The notes under the pieces: model-generated
The model's database searches: none
What the model saw: only the letters and a program-made list of their open reading frames with translations
What the model was told of the DNA's origin: nothing
Shown: positions 16,150-24,710 of the stretch, piece after piece
Layout of the letters: every line of letters begins with the position of its first letter
How positions within the stretch are numbered: position 1 is the stretch's first letter
Source: Spectribacter acetivorans
GTDB lineage: Bacteria; Pseudomonadota; Gammaproteobacteria; Nevskiales; Salinisphaeraceae
Reading direction: 5' to 3'
NCBI RefSeq assembly: GCF_031846305.1
Contig: NZ_JAVRHY010000001.1
Span: 62,001-126,000 of the forward strand
Length of the DNA stretch: 64,000 nt
Made by a program: the position numbers and the translations under genes

Positions 16150-16200
16150 GACGGTATAATATACCCGCAGGTTATCTGGACGAAAATGGTTATTCTCTTT
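16150..16200. promoter_or_regulatory. Divergent control region between cysB and the siroheme methyltransferase gene
   Basis: The segment is AT-rich against a GC-rich background. It holds a palindrome GGTATAATATACC (16153-16165) that contains TATAAT on the plus strand, and two direct GGTTAT repeats at 16170 and 16188, 18 bases apart (ATAACC on the minus strand). The palindrome touches the cysB start. CysB autoregulation or activation of the methyltransferase gene from here is an inference. Confidence 0.45.
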
Positions 16201-16250
16201 TTGATTGACGTCGCGACATCCCGCACGGGCTCTCCGGCTGCTTGTGATGC

Positions 16251-17027
16251 ATGAACGAGATGGGTGAAGTCTGGCTGGTGGGTGCCGGTCCCGGCGATCC
16301 CGATTTGCTGACCCGCAAGGCCGCGCGGCTGCTCTCGCAGGCGGATGTCGTGCTGTATGACAGCCTGATCCAGCCCGAGCTCCTGGCCGAGATACCGGCG
16401 CATGTCGAGCGGATCCACGTGGGCAAGCGGGCCAGTCGCCACACCCTGCCGCAGGACCGTATCAACGGCCTGATGGTGGAACTGGCCCTGGCCGGCAAGC
16501 GGGTGCTGCGCCTCAAGGGCGGGGATCCGTTCGTGTTCGGCCGCGGCGGCGAGGAAATCGCCGAATTGGCTGCCGCCGGTATTCCGTTCGAAGTGGTCCC
16601 CGGCGTGACCGCGGCCCAGGGCTGCGCGGCCTATGCCGGTATTCCGCTGACCCATCGTGACTGTGCCCAGCGGGTGCAGTTCATTACTGCTCATCAGCAG
16701 AGCGGCGGCGAGCTGCCGCTGGATTGGCCTTGCCTCGCCGGGCCGGATCAGACCCTGGTGTTCTACATGGCGCGCAACACGTTGCCGACAATCTGTGCCC
16801 GGCTGATCGAACACGGGTTGCCGGGCGACTGGCCGGCGGCATTGATCGAGGACGGTTCAACCGCGGCCCAGCGCGTGATCGAGGCCGACCTGACCCGGCT
16901 GCCGGCGGCGGTGGAAGCCGCCGGTGTCAGCGGCGCCAGTCTGTTGATCGTGGGGCAGGTGGTGCGCCTGAGGGCGCAGCTGGACTGGTTCGATCGGAAT
17001 CGCGGGTCAACCGCCGGGACCGCATAG
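16251..17027 (+). CDS. cobA: Uroporphyrinogen-III C-methyltransferase (siroheme pathway)
   Basis: SUMT methylates uroporphyrinogen III at C2 and C7 to precorrin-2 using SAM, the first step to siroheme. The 258-residue product has EVWLVGAGPGDPDLLT, VVLYDSLI, RLKGGDPFVFGRGGEE in parts, VVPGVTAAQGCAAYAGIPLTHR in parts and the C-terminal LLIVGQVV. It is the single-domain form; the CysG dehydrogenase/ferrochelatase domains are absent from this protein and from the window. An in-frame ATG at 16260 is an alternative start. Position after serS matches the cysG position in Pseudomonas. Confidence 0.92.
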   Translation: MNEMGEVWLVGAGPGDPDLLTRKAARLLSQADVVLYDSLIQPELLAEIPAHVERIHVGKRASRHTLPQDRINGLMVELALAGKRVLRLKGGDPFVFGRGGEEIAELAAAGIPFEVVPGVTAAQGCAAYAGIPLTHRDCAQRVQFITAHQQSGGELPLDWPCLAGPDQTLVFYMARNTLPTICARLIEHGLPGDWPAALIEDGSTAAQRVIEADLTRLPAAVEAAGVSGASLLIVGQVVRLRAQLDWFDRNRGSTAGTA

Positions 17028-17061
17028 TGACTGGCATTGCCGTGGCTCGGGCCGGCGTCAT

Positions 17062-17091
17062 AAATGGCGCGTTACAACGAAGCGCCATTTT
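17062..17091 (+). terminator. Hairpin after the siroheme methyltransferase gene
   Basis: AAATGGCGC (17062-17070) pairs with GCGCCATTT (17082-17090), nine perfect pairs with an 11-base loop. The 3' arm runs into TTTT. Possible terminator for the plus-strand gene. Confidence 0.5.
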
Positions 17092-17140
17092 CGCAGGATC
17101 CGCGGAAGCGGTCGTGGCGATCCTCTCGACACCGAACACA

Positions 17141-17175
17141 AACAAAAAAGGCCGGCGCGTTGGCGCCGGCCCTTT
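17141..17175 (-). terminator. Intrinsic terminator of the YccA-like gene
   Basis: GGCCGGCGC (17150-17158), loop GTTG, GCGCCGGCC (17163-17171). On the minus strand the stem is followed by six T (plus-strand AAAAAAG), a textbook terminator for the gene ending at 17202. On the plus strand it is followed by CTTTGTT, so it may work in both directions. Confidence 0.85.
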
Positions 17176-17201
17176 GTTGGCAACGTGACGCGTGCGTCGG
17201 T

Positions 17202-17873
17202 CTATTCTTCGCCCATGAACGCACCCAGCAGATGCAGCAGGCTGAGGAACAGGTTGTAGATGGATACGAACAGCGTGACTGTGGCGCTGATGTAATTGGT
17301 CTCGCCACCGTTCACGATCTCACCGGTCTGGTAGAGAATCAGCCCGGACATGAGCAGCACGAACAGTGCGGACACCGCCATCGACAGCGCGGGAATCTGG
17401 AAGAATACCGCGCCCAGACCGAGCACGAATGCCACCAGGATGCCTACGAACAGCGCCCCGGCCCACTGGTTGAAGCGGCGACCGGAGACGATCGCGTAGC
17501 CGGACAGGCCCAGGAAGATGGCGCCGGTGCCGCCCATGGCCGTCATGACGATCTCGCCGCCGTTGGCGAACGCGCCCATGTAGGCGTTGAGAATCGGCCC
17601 GATGGTGTAGCCCATGAAACCGGTCAGGGCGAATACGGTGACCAGGCCCCAGCCGCTGTTCTTGGTCTTTTCGACGGCAAACAGCAGGCCGAAGTAGCCC
17701 ACCAGGGTGATGATCAGGCCCGGATGCGGCGCGTTGATCGCCATTGCCGTGCCGGCCACCGCCGCCGAGAACAGCAGCGTCAGCGACAGCAGCCAGTAGG
17801 TATTGCGCAGGACCTTCGCGGCTTCCGGGGAAGCCTGTACCTGTCCGAGTGACGCCAAGCGCTCGTTAGCCAT
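17202..17873 (-). CDS. Bax inhibitor-1/YccA family membrane protein
   Basis: A 223-residue protein with seven predicted membrane segments. Family features are the short polar N-terminus, VLRNTYWLLSLTLLFSA, GLLFAVEKTKNSGWGLV, GFMGYTIGPILNAY, and the C-terminal LYQTGEIVNGGETNYI ... SIYNLFLSLLHLLG. E. coli YccA interacts with FtsH; the Pseudomonas-like homologues are mostly uncharacterised. ATG 17873 has GGAA about seven bases upstream; an in-frame ATG at 17930 would add a non-family tail. Divergent from the nuclease gene. Confidence 0.88.
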   Translation of the reverse strand: MANERLASLGQVQASPEAAKVLRNTYWLLSLTLLFSAAVAGTAMAINAPHPGLIITLVGYFGLLFAVEKTKNSGWGLVTVFALTGFMGYTIGPILNAYMGAFANGGEIVMTAMGGTGAIFLGLSGYAIVSGRRFNQWAGALFVGILVAFVLGLGAVFFQIPALSMAVSALFVLLMSGLILYQTGEIVNGGETNYISATVTLFVSIYNLFLSLLHLLGAFMGEE

Positions 17874-17933
17874 TGTTTCCAGTTCCTCGTCGTATTGCGT
17901 TGCACCCGAGGATACCATTACCGGGTGCACGCG

Positions 17934-18839
17934 ATGGTAACTTCATTACGCCGTCTGACCGCGCTTGCCCGCGGGGGTTCACGGCGGCTTCTGGGCGTCG
18001 GCCTGCTGGTGTCCGCCATCGGCTGCGGCCAGGGTGGGGAGGCGCTGGCGGGTCCCGGGTTGCCGGGTGGACTGCCCGAGGCACCGGGCGTTACCGGCGG
18101 CGTCGAGATTCTCAACAATCGCGGATTCGTGGTCGGGTATGCCGGTCACCGGGGCGCGCCGGTGTGGGTGGTCTACCAGGCCCGACCGATCGGCGAGCGG
18201 CGGCATCTTGACCGGCCGCGGTTCGAGACCGATCCGCGCGTGCGCCGCACCGTCGAGTACCGGGATTTCACCGATACCGGCTTCGACCGCGGGCACATGG
18301 CGCCGAACTACCTGATCAGCAATCTCCACGGTCCGGCGGCGCAGCGGCAATCGTTCCTGATGACCAACATCGTTCTGCAACGCCCCCGGCTCAATCAACT
18401 GGTGTGGCAGCGGCTGGAGGAAATCGAGGCCGATCATCTGGCGCCACGCTGGGACGAATTGAACGTTGCCGTGGGTCCGGTGTTCGATGCTGACCGGGCC
18501 TGGACCGATTCCGGCGTGGATGTACCGGATGCCTTCTACCGCATCTGGCTGGATCGCACCGCCGACGGGTTGCGTGCCCTGGCGCTGCTGGTGCCGCAGG
18601 ATGTTCGGGGCGATGAACGGCTCGACCGTTTCGTGACCAGCGTGGACAAGGTCGAGTCGCGGACCGGACTGGATTTCTTCCCGGGCCTGCCGGATGCGGT
18701 GGAAAAGGAACTGGAAGCGTCTGCGGCGGACCCCGAGAACTGGGGATTTGCATCGCTGGCCTGTTTCCCCGCCCGCTATGCGAACAACTGGCAGGGCAAG
18801 AATGGCATTCGGCTGGAATTCGATCGCTGCGACGACTGA
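17934..18839 (+). CDS. Exported DNA/RNA non-specific endonuclease (NucA/Serratia type)
   Basis: A 301-residue beta-beta-alpha-Me nuclease. The catalytic DRGH motif is in TGFDRGHMAPN, followed by MTNIVLQRPRLNQLVW (the metal-binding Asn), and VAVGPVFDAD. The N-terminus has a basic stretch and a hydrophobic core ending VSAIGC at Cys31, a possible lipoprotein cleavage site, with an alternative signal-peptidase site further on (ALAG). So it acts outside the cytoplasm, on the outer membrane or released. ATG 17934 is chosen because the signal starts there; the frame is open to 17895. Confidence 0.85.
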   Translation: MVTSLRRLTALARGGSRRLLGVGLLVSAIGCGQGGEALAGPGLPGGLPEAPGVTGGVEILNNRGFVVGYAGHRGAPVWVVYQARPIGERRHLDRPRFETDPRVRRTVEYRDFTDTGFDRGHMAPNYLISNLHGPAAQRQSFLMTNIVLQRPRLNQLVWQRLEEIEADHLAPRWDELNVAVGPVFDADRAWTDSGVDVPDAFYRIWLDRTADGLRALALLVPQDVRGDERLDRFVTSVDKVESRTGLDFFPGLPDAVEKELEASAADPENWGFASLACFPARYANNWQGKNGIRLEFDRCDD

Positions 18840-18849
18840 CCCGCTGCGG

Positions 18850-19731
18850 TCAGTGCTCCCGCTCGATCACCCTTTGCGCCAGCCAGTGCAGGCCGTCCGC
18901 TCGCTCGTCGAGACCGGCCAGCGACGCCCGCGCCTCCGAGATCAGCTCCGCCGCCCGTTGACGGGCCGCCGACAGGCCGATCACTGAGGGGTAGGTCGGT
19001 TTCTGTCGCGCGCGGTCGGCGCCGCTCTGCTTGCCCAGGGTGCTGGTATCGCCAAGCTCGTCAAGCACGTCATCCTGGATCTGGAACGCGAGGCCCAGGC
19101 ACTTGGCATAGTGATCCAGGCCGGAAAACTGTTCCGGTGGCAGCGCGGCGCCTTCGCAGGCCAGCAGCACGCACACCCGGATCAGCGCGCCGGTCTTGTG
19201 GATGTGCATAGCCTCGACTTCGGCCAGATTCAGGCTTCGGCCGGTCGCAGCCAGGTCCATGGCCTGGCCGCCGGCCATCCCGCGGGAACCCGAGGCCACG
19301 GCCAGGCGCGCCACGCGGGCGGCACGCACCGCGGAATCTGCGGTTGCGTCCTGCGCCAGCAGCTGGAAGGCTAGGGTCAGCAGGCTGTCGCCCGCGAGGA
19401 TGGCGGTGGCCTCGTCGAACGCCCGATGGCACGTGGGTTTGCCCCGGCGCAGGTCGTCGTCGTCCATCGCCGGCAGATCGTCGTGAACCAGCGAGTAGGC
19501 ATGGACCATCTCCACCGCCGCGGCGGCGGCATCCACGCGGTCGTCCGGCGCCCCGACGGCCCGGGCCGTGGCGTAGACCAGCAGCGGCCGGAGGCGCTTG
19601 CCGCCGCCCTGCATGGCGTAACGCATGGCCTCGTGCAGGCGCGCGGGATGCTGTCTGGCCGGCGGGAGACAGCCATCGACCACCTGATCCAGCCGCTGGC
19701 GGTAGTCGGCGACCGCGTCCGCGAACGACAT
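18850..19731 (-). CDS. ispA: Farnesyl diphosphate synthase (geranyltranstransferase)
   Basis: IspA condenses IPP with DMAPP and GPP to farnesyl diphosphate. The 293-residue product has GGGKRLRPLLVY, the first Asp-rich motif in LVHDDLPAMDDDDLRRG and the second in AFQIQDDVLDELGD, with the short chain-length pattern expected of bacterial FPP synthases. It starts one base inside the xseB stop (TGATG), a coupled pair seen in many gammaproteobacteria. dxs, which often follows, is not present; the gene is convergent with the nuclease gene. Confidence 0.95.
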   Translation of the reverse strand: MSFADAVADYRQRLDQVVDGCLPPARQHPARLHEAMRYAMQGGGKRLRPLLVYATARAVGAPDDRVDAAAAAVEMVHAYSLVHDDLPAMDDDDLRRGKPTCHRAFDEATAILAGDSLLTLAFQLLAQDATADSAVRAARVARLAVASGSRGMAGGQAMDLAATGRSLNLAEVEAMHIHKTGALIRVCVLLACEGAALPPEQFSGLDHYAKCLGLAFQIQDDVLDELGDTSTLGKQSGADRARQKPTYPSVIGLSAARQRAAELISEARASLAGLDERADGLHWLAQRVIEREH

Positions 19732-19988
19732 CAGGCGTCGGGGTCCTCGAACGCGCCCAGCCGGCCGCCCTGGTCGTCCTCGAGCAACTGCTCTACCCGC
19801 AACTCGGCGCTTTTCAGCGCGGCCTGGCAACGGCGCGCCAGCGCCACGCCCTTTTCGAACCGCGCCAGGGATTCCTCCAGCCCGATCTCGCCGGATTCCA
19901 GTGACTCCACCAGCGATTCGAGCTCGTTCATTGCGGTCTCGAAGGCGGCGAGTTCGTCGTTCTGGTCCGGGCTTTCGGGGTCGGTCAT
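19731..19988 (-). CDS. xseB: Exodeoxyribonuclease VII small subunit
   Basis: An 85-residue coiled-coil protein, the small subunit of ExoVII, which degrades single-stranded DNA with XseA. The core FETAMNELESLVESLESG and LARFEKGVALARRCQAAL are the family signature. The large subunit gene is not in the window. The stop overlaps the ispA start by one base. Divergent from parE. Confidence 0.93.
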   Translation of the reverse strand: MTDPESPDQNDELAAFETAMNELESLVESLESGEIGLEESLARFEKGVALARRCQAALKSAELRVEQLLEDDQGGRLGAFEDPDA

Positions 19989-20113
19989 GCGCAGCAGCGG
20001 TGGGGGTGGTATCGGACGAATTGTAACGGTTGCGGGTCGAGCGGGGGAGGGCGAGCTTGCCGCGCGGTCGGGCTTGGCTTAACGTCCCGCGCCAGTCAAC
20101 CCACGCGCCTGTC

Positions 20114-22003
20114 ATGACCAACAGCTACGACGCCGCCGCCATCGAAGTCCTGTCCGGCCTGGATCCGGTGCGCAAGCGGCCCGGCATGTTCACCGACACC
20201 GCCCGGCCCAACCATCTGGCCGCCGAGGTGGTGGACAACAGCGTGGACGAGGCCCTGGCCGGCCACGCCAAACGCGTCGACGTGGTGCTGCATGGCGACG
20301 GTTCGATGTCGGTGACCGATGACGGGCGCGGCATGCCGGTGGACCTGCACCCCGACCACGGCGTGCCCGGCGTGGAGCTGATCCTCACCCGGCTGCACGC
20401 GGGCGGAAAGTTCTCGCACAAGCAGTATCGCTTTGCCGGCGGTCTGCACGGGGTGGGGGTGTCGGTGGTCAACGCCCTGTCCACCCGGCTGGAGGTGCAG
20501 GTATGGCGTTACGGCAAGGCCTACGCCATCGGTTTCGCCGGCGGCGAACCGGCCAGCCCGCTGACCGAGACCGGCACCGTCTCCCGCAACCGGCGTGGTA
20601 CCGCGCTTCGTTTCTGGCCGGACCCGAACTATTTCGACAGCCCGCGTTTCGCGATCCCGCGCCTTACTCATCTCCTGCGGGCCAAGGCGGTGCTGTGCCC
20701 CGGCCTGACCGTCACCTTCACCGACGAGTCGGCCGGCGACACCCAGACCTGGTGCTATCAACAGGGTCTGGCCGAGTACCTCACCAGCGAGCTGGGCGAG
20801 GCGGTGCGCCTGCCGGATGAACCCTTCGGCGGCAGTTTCGAGGCCGAACGCGAAGCGGTGGACTGGTCCCTTACCTGGCTGCCCGAAGGCGGCGAAGGGC
20901 TGTTCGAGAGCTACGTCAACCTGATTCCCACCGCCGGCGGCGGCACCCACGTCAATGGCCTGCGCGCCGGGCTCACCGAGGCGCTGCGCGAATTCTGCGA
21001 GTTCCGCAGCCTCACCCCGCGCGGGCTCAAGATCACGCCCGAGGACGTCTGGGACGGCTGCAGCTACGTGCTGTCGGTGAAACTGGCCGACCCGCAGTTT
21101 GCGGGCCAGACCAAGGAAAGACTGGGCTCGCGCGCCTGCGCGGCATTCGTGTCCGGCGTGGTCAAGGACGCCTTCTCGCTGTGGCTCAACCGGCATTCCG
21201 AAACCGGCGAGGCCCTGGCCCAGCTGGTGATCGGCAATGCCCAGCGGCGGGTGAAATCGGCCAGGAAGGTTACCCGCAAGCGCGTGGTGTCCGGCCCGGC
21301 ATTGCCCGGGAAGCTCACCGACTGCGTGTCCGATGATCCGGCCCGCACCGAACTGTTCCTGGTGGAGGGCGACTCCGCCGGCGGCTCGGCCAAGCAGGCG
21401 CGGGACCGCGATTTCCAGGCGGTGATGCCGTTGCGCGGCAAGATCCTCAACGCCTGGGAGGTGGACCCCGGCGACATCCTCGCATCGAACGAAATCCACG
21501 ATATCACCGTGGCCCTGGGCGTGGACCCCGGCGCCCAGGATCTTACCGGCCTGCGCTACGGCAAGGTCTGCATCCTGGCTGACGCCGATTCCGATGGCTT
21601 GCACATCGCCACCCTGTTGTGTGCGCTGTTTCTCAAGCATTTCCGGCCGCTGGTGGAAAAGGGCCATGTGTTCGTGGCGATGCCCCCGCTGTATCGCATC
21701 GACGTCGGCAAGGACGTGTTCTACGCCCTGGACGACGAGGAACGCGAGGGCCGGCTGGACCAGATCCGCGCGGAAAAACGCAAGGGCAAGGTCAGTGTCA
21801 CTCGCTTCAAGGGCCTGGGCGAGATGAGCGCGCTGCAGCTGCGCGAAACCACCATGGCGCGGGAAACCCGCCGGCTGGTGCAGTTGACGGTGGAATCCGC
21901 GGATGTGGACGAACTGATGGACATGCTGCTGGCCAAGAAGCGCGCCGGCGATCGCCGCGCCTGGCTGGAAGCCAAGGGCCACGAAGCCGAACTGCTCGAC
22001 TGA
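20114..22003 (+). CDS. parE: DNA topoisomerase IV subunit B
   Basis: The ATPase subunit of topoisomerase IV, which decatenates daughter chromosomes. The 629-residue product shows GLDPVRKRPGMFTDT, the GHKL ATP-binding blocks NSVDEAL, DDGRGMP and GGLHGVGVSVVNALS, and the toprim region with VEGDSAGG, RGKILN and DADSDG. The length matches ParE rather than GyrB. The codon chosen, ATG 20114, begins the conserved N-terminus; the frame is open to 20030. parC follows after 17 bases. Confidence 0.96.
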   Translation: MTNSYDAAAIEVLSGLDPVRKRPGMFTDTARPNHLAAEVVDNSVDEALAGHAKRVDVVLHGDGSMSVTDDGRGMPVDLHPDHGVPGVELILTRLHAGGKFSHKQYRFAGGLHGVGVSVVNALSTRLEVQVWRYGKAYAIGFAGGEPASPLTETGTVSRNRRGTALRFWPDPNYFDSPRFAIPRLTHLLRAKAVLCPGLTVTFTDESAGDTQTWCYQQGLAEYLTSELGEAVRLPDEPFGGSFEAEREAVDWSLTWLPEGGEGLFESYVNLIPTAGGGTHVNGLRAGLTEALREFCEFRSLTPRGLKITPEDVWDGCSYVLSVKLADPQFAGQTKERLGSRACAAFVSGVVKDAFSLWLNRHSETGEALAQLVIGNAQRRVKSARKVTRKRVVSGPALPGKLTDCVSDDPARTELFLVEGDSAGGSAKQARDRDFQAVMPLRGKILNAWEVDPGDILASNEIHDITVALGVDPGAQDLTGLRYGKVCILADADSDGLHIATLLCALFLKHFRPLVEKGHVFVAMPPLYRIDVGKDVFYALDDEEREGRLDQIRAEKRKGKVSVTRFKGLGEMSALQLRETTMARETRRLVQLTVESADVDELMDMLLAKKRAGDRRAWLEAKGHEAELLD

Positions 22004-22020
22004 GGCAATCAACCGACCCC

Positions 22021-24252
22021 ATGACCGACCAGAGCGAGTACGAAGCCGAACGCCAGGCCCTGAAGGCCTTTGCCGAGAAGGCGTACCTGAATTATTCCAT
22101 GTACGTGATTCTCGACCGGGCCCTGCCGCACGTCGGCGACGGCCTGAAGCCGGTGCAGCGGCGCATCATCTATTCAATGTCCGAACTGGGCCTGTCGGCC
22201 GCCTCCAAGCCCAAGAAGGCGGCGCGCACCGTGGGCGACGTGATCGGCAAGTTCCATCCCCATGGCGACGCCGCCTGCTACGAGGCCATGGTGATCATGG
22301 CCCAGCCGTTCACCTACCGGTATCCGCTGGTCGACGGGCACGGCAACTGGGGCACGGCGGACGATCCCAAGTCGTTCGCGGCCATGCGCTACACGGAATC
22401 GCGGCTGTCGGGTTACGCCAGCCTGCTGCTGTCCGAGCTGGGACAGGGGACGGTGGACTGGGCGCCGAATTTCGACGGCACCCTGGACGAACCCATGACC
22501 CTGCCGGCGCAGCTGCCCAACGTGCTGCTCAACGGGGGCACCGGTATCGCCGTGGGCATGGCCACCGACGTGCCGCCGCACAACCTGCGCGAAGTGGCGG
22601 CGGCCTGTGTACATCTGATTCGCGAGCCCAAGGCCGACCTCGACACCCTGTGTCAGTACATCCAGGGCCCGGATTTTCCGACCGGCGCGGAACTGATTTC
22701 CCCGCCCGAGGAAATCCGCGAGGTGTATCGCACCGGCAACGGCAATCTGCGCCTGCGGGCGGTGTGGGAGTCCAATGAACACGGCGAGATCGTGATCACC
22801 GCGTTGCCGTATCAGGTGTCCGGCGCCCGGGTGCTGGAACAGATCGCCGGGCAGATGGCGGCCAGGAAGTTGCCCATGGTCACTGACCTTCGCGACGAGT
22901 CCGATCACGAAAACCCCACCCGCCTGGTCATCGTGCCCCGTTCCAGACGAGTGGATGCCGAGCAGCTGATGGCGCACCTGTTCGCCACCACGGCGCTGGA
23001 AAAGGGGTTTCGCACCAATCTCAACATGATCGGCCTGGACGGCCGCCCGCAGGTGAAAAATCTGCGCGACGTACTCACGGAATGGCTGACCTACCGCACC
23101 GAAACCGTCCGCCGGCGTCTGCAGTACCGGCTGGACCAGGTGATCGACCGCCTGCACGTGCTGGAAGGTCTGCTGGTCGCCTATCTCAACATCGACGAAG
23201 TCATTGCCATCATCCGCTACGAGGATGACCCGAAAAAAGCGCTGATGGATCGCTTCAACCTCACCGGCGTGCAGGCCGATGCCATCCTCGACCTGCGCCT
23301 GCGTCACCTCATGCGCCTGGAGGAACAGAAGATCCAGGGCGAACGCGATGAACTCGAACGCGAGCGCAAGAAACTCGAGGCCACGCTCGGGTCGAAAGCA
23401 AAGCTCAACAAGCTGATTGCCGGCGAAATCGAGGCGGCGGCCGAGAAGTACGGCGACGACCGCCGCACGCAACTGGTCGAACGCGGCGAAGCCCGGGCCC
23501 TGGATGAATCCGATCTGCTGCCCAGCGAGGCGATTACCGTCGTGCTGTCTCACCAGGGCTGGATCCGTTCGGCCAAGGGGCATGAGACCGATCCCGAATC
23601 GCTGAGCTACAAGAGCGGCGACGAATTCCTGGCCGCGGCGCGCGGGAAGTCCAATCAACTGCTGTCCGTGCTCGACTCCACCGGCCGCAGCTACAGCCTG
23701 GCCGCCCACAAGCTGCCCTCGGCCCGTGGGCAGGGCGAACCCCTGACCGGTCGGCTAAGCCCCGCGGACAGCGCCACCTTCGTGGGCGTGATGATGGGCG
23801 ACGCCGAGCAACGCTTCGTGCTGGGTTCGAATGCCGGCTTCGGCTTCGTCACCAGGCTGGGTGAACTGGCCTCGCGCAACCGCGCCGGCAAGGCCGCGCT
23901 TTCCGTGCCCAAGGGGGCTGTCGTCCTGCCCCCGTTAGGCCCCATCGATGCCGGCGATCAGGAACTCTGCCTGATCACCGCTGAAGGCCGCATGCTCTGC
24001 GTCGGCCTGGATGAACTGCCCGAACTGGCCAAGGGCAAGGGCAACAAACTGATCGGGGTGAAAGGCGACGACGCCGTCACTGCCTGGTGCGCGCTACCCG
24101 CCGACGCCACGCTGGTGCTCTACAGCGGCAAGCGGCATCTGAACGTCAAGCCGGGCGACCGGGACAACTACCGCGGTGCGCGAGCCAGTCGCGGCCGTTT
24201 CCTGCCACGCGGCTTCAGGCAGGTTCACGCCGCAGAGTCCGGGATTCCCTAG
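22021..24252 (+). CDS. parC: DNA topoisomerase IV subunit A
   Basis: The DNA-cleaving subunit of topoisomerase IV, 743 residues. Visible are YLNYSMYVILDRALPHVGDGL in parts, RRIIYSM, the quinolone-determining helix HPHGDAACYEAM (residues 80-90), the catalytic tyrosine in AAMRYTESRL (Tyr124) and the C-terminal pinwheel domain. The position that is Ser80 in E. coli is Ala84 here, while the acidic residue four positions on (Glu88) is kept. Forms an operon with parE. Confidence 0.96.
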   Translation: MTDQSEYEAERQALKAFAEKAYLNYSMYVILDRALPHVGDGLKPVQRRIIYSMSELGLSAASKPKKAARTVGDVIGKFHPHGDAACYEAMVIMAQPFTYRYPLVDGHGNWGTADDPKSFAAMRYTESRLSGYASLLLSELGQGTVDWAPNFDGTLDEPMTLPAQLPNVLLNGGTGIAVGMATDVPPHNLREVAAACVHLIREPKADLDTLCQYIQGPDFPTGAELISPPEEIREVYRTGNGNLRLRAVWESNEHGEIVITALPYQVSGARVLEQIAGQMAARKLPMVTDLRDESDHENPTRLVIVPRSRRVDAEQLMAHLFATTALEKGFRTNLNMIGLDGRPQVKNLRDVLTEWLTYRTETVRRRLQYRLDQVIDRLHVLEGLLVAYLNIDEVIAIIRYEDDPKKALMDRFNLTGVQADAILDLRLRHLMRLEEQKIQGERDELERERKKLEATLGSKAKLNKLIAGEIEAAAEKYGDDRRTQLVERGEARALDESDLLPSEAITVVLSHQGWIRSAKGHETDPESLSYKSGDEFLAAARGKSNQLLSVLDSTGRSYSLAAHKLPSARGQGEPLTGRLSPADSATFVGVMMGDAEQRFVLGSNAGFGFVTRLGELASRNRAGKAALSVPKGAVVLPPLGPIDAGDQELCLITAEGRMLCVGLDELPELAKGKGNKLIGVKGDDAVTAWCALPADATLVLYSGKRHLNVKPGDRDNYRGARASRGRFLPRGFRQVHAAESGIP

Positions 24253-24377
24253 GACGGTTACCTGGCATCGCCGCGCGCCCGTTCCTCCCCGGCGACCTGC
24301 CCACCGGCTTTATTTTTCCCGGCCCGGTTTCCGACTCGCGATTAGGACTAGACTGACCCGAACCACAGGAGGTGGTC

Positions 24378-24518
24378 ATGGCCAGGGTCAATTACAAGTT
24401 CAACAAGCAGCAGCGCGTCGCCGACAAGCAACGCGTGCAGGAAGAGAAACGCAACAAACGGCTCGAACGGCGGCAGGCGCCGGCGAGTGCGCCTGACACA
24501 ACCGGGGAGTCGTCATGA
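24378..24518 (+). CDS. Tiny basic protein, 46 aa
   Basis: ATG 24378 is preceded by AGGAGGTGGT, one of the strongest ribosome binding sites in the window. The 46-residue product is rich in Lys, Arg and Gln (MARVNYKFNKQQRVADK then RNKRLERRQAP) with no membrane segment and probably helical. Its stop overlaps the next tiny gene (ATGA). It lies 125 bases after parC. Function not known; nucleic-acid binding is a guess from charge. Confidence 0.65.
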   Translation: MARVNYKFNKQQRVADKQRVQEEKRNKRLERRQAPASAPDTTGESS

Positions 24519-24634
24519 GCAAGGGTCTGGACCGCAAGAAGGGCGAGAAGAAGAAACCGACACGCACGCTGAAGGAAAAGCGGGCGGCCAAGGCGGCCGC
24601 GCGTGGCAAGGACGGCAAGAGCTTTCTCGACTGA
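24515..24634 (+). CDS. Tiny lysine-rich protein, 39 aa
   Basis: A 39-residue product coupled to the preceding tiny gene by an ATGA overlap, with GGGGAG nearby upstream. The sequence, MSKGLDRKKGEKKKPTRTL then KEKRAAKAAARGKDGKSFLD, is about one third Lys/Arg. I have a recollection of similar short proteins beginning MSKGMD..K in pseudomonads, but no function is known. Convergent with the flavoprotein gene. Confidence 0.65.
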   Translation: MSKGLDRKKGEKKKPTRTLKEKRAAKAAARGKDGKSFLD

Positions 24635-24710
24635 TCTCGTCCGGTTGCCGCCAGGTGCGGCGGCCGTTCGTGTATCAGCTGCATTGCCCTGACGCCCCGA
24701 AACCCGTGCG

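Noticed and set aside
20096..22012. 638-codon minus-strand frame antisense to parE
   Set aside because: Same effect of high GC third positions; parE has full family motifs.
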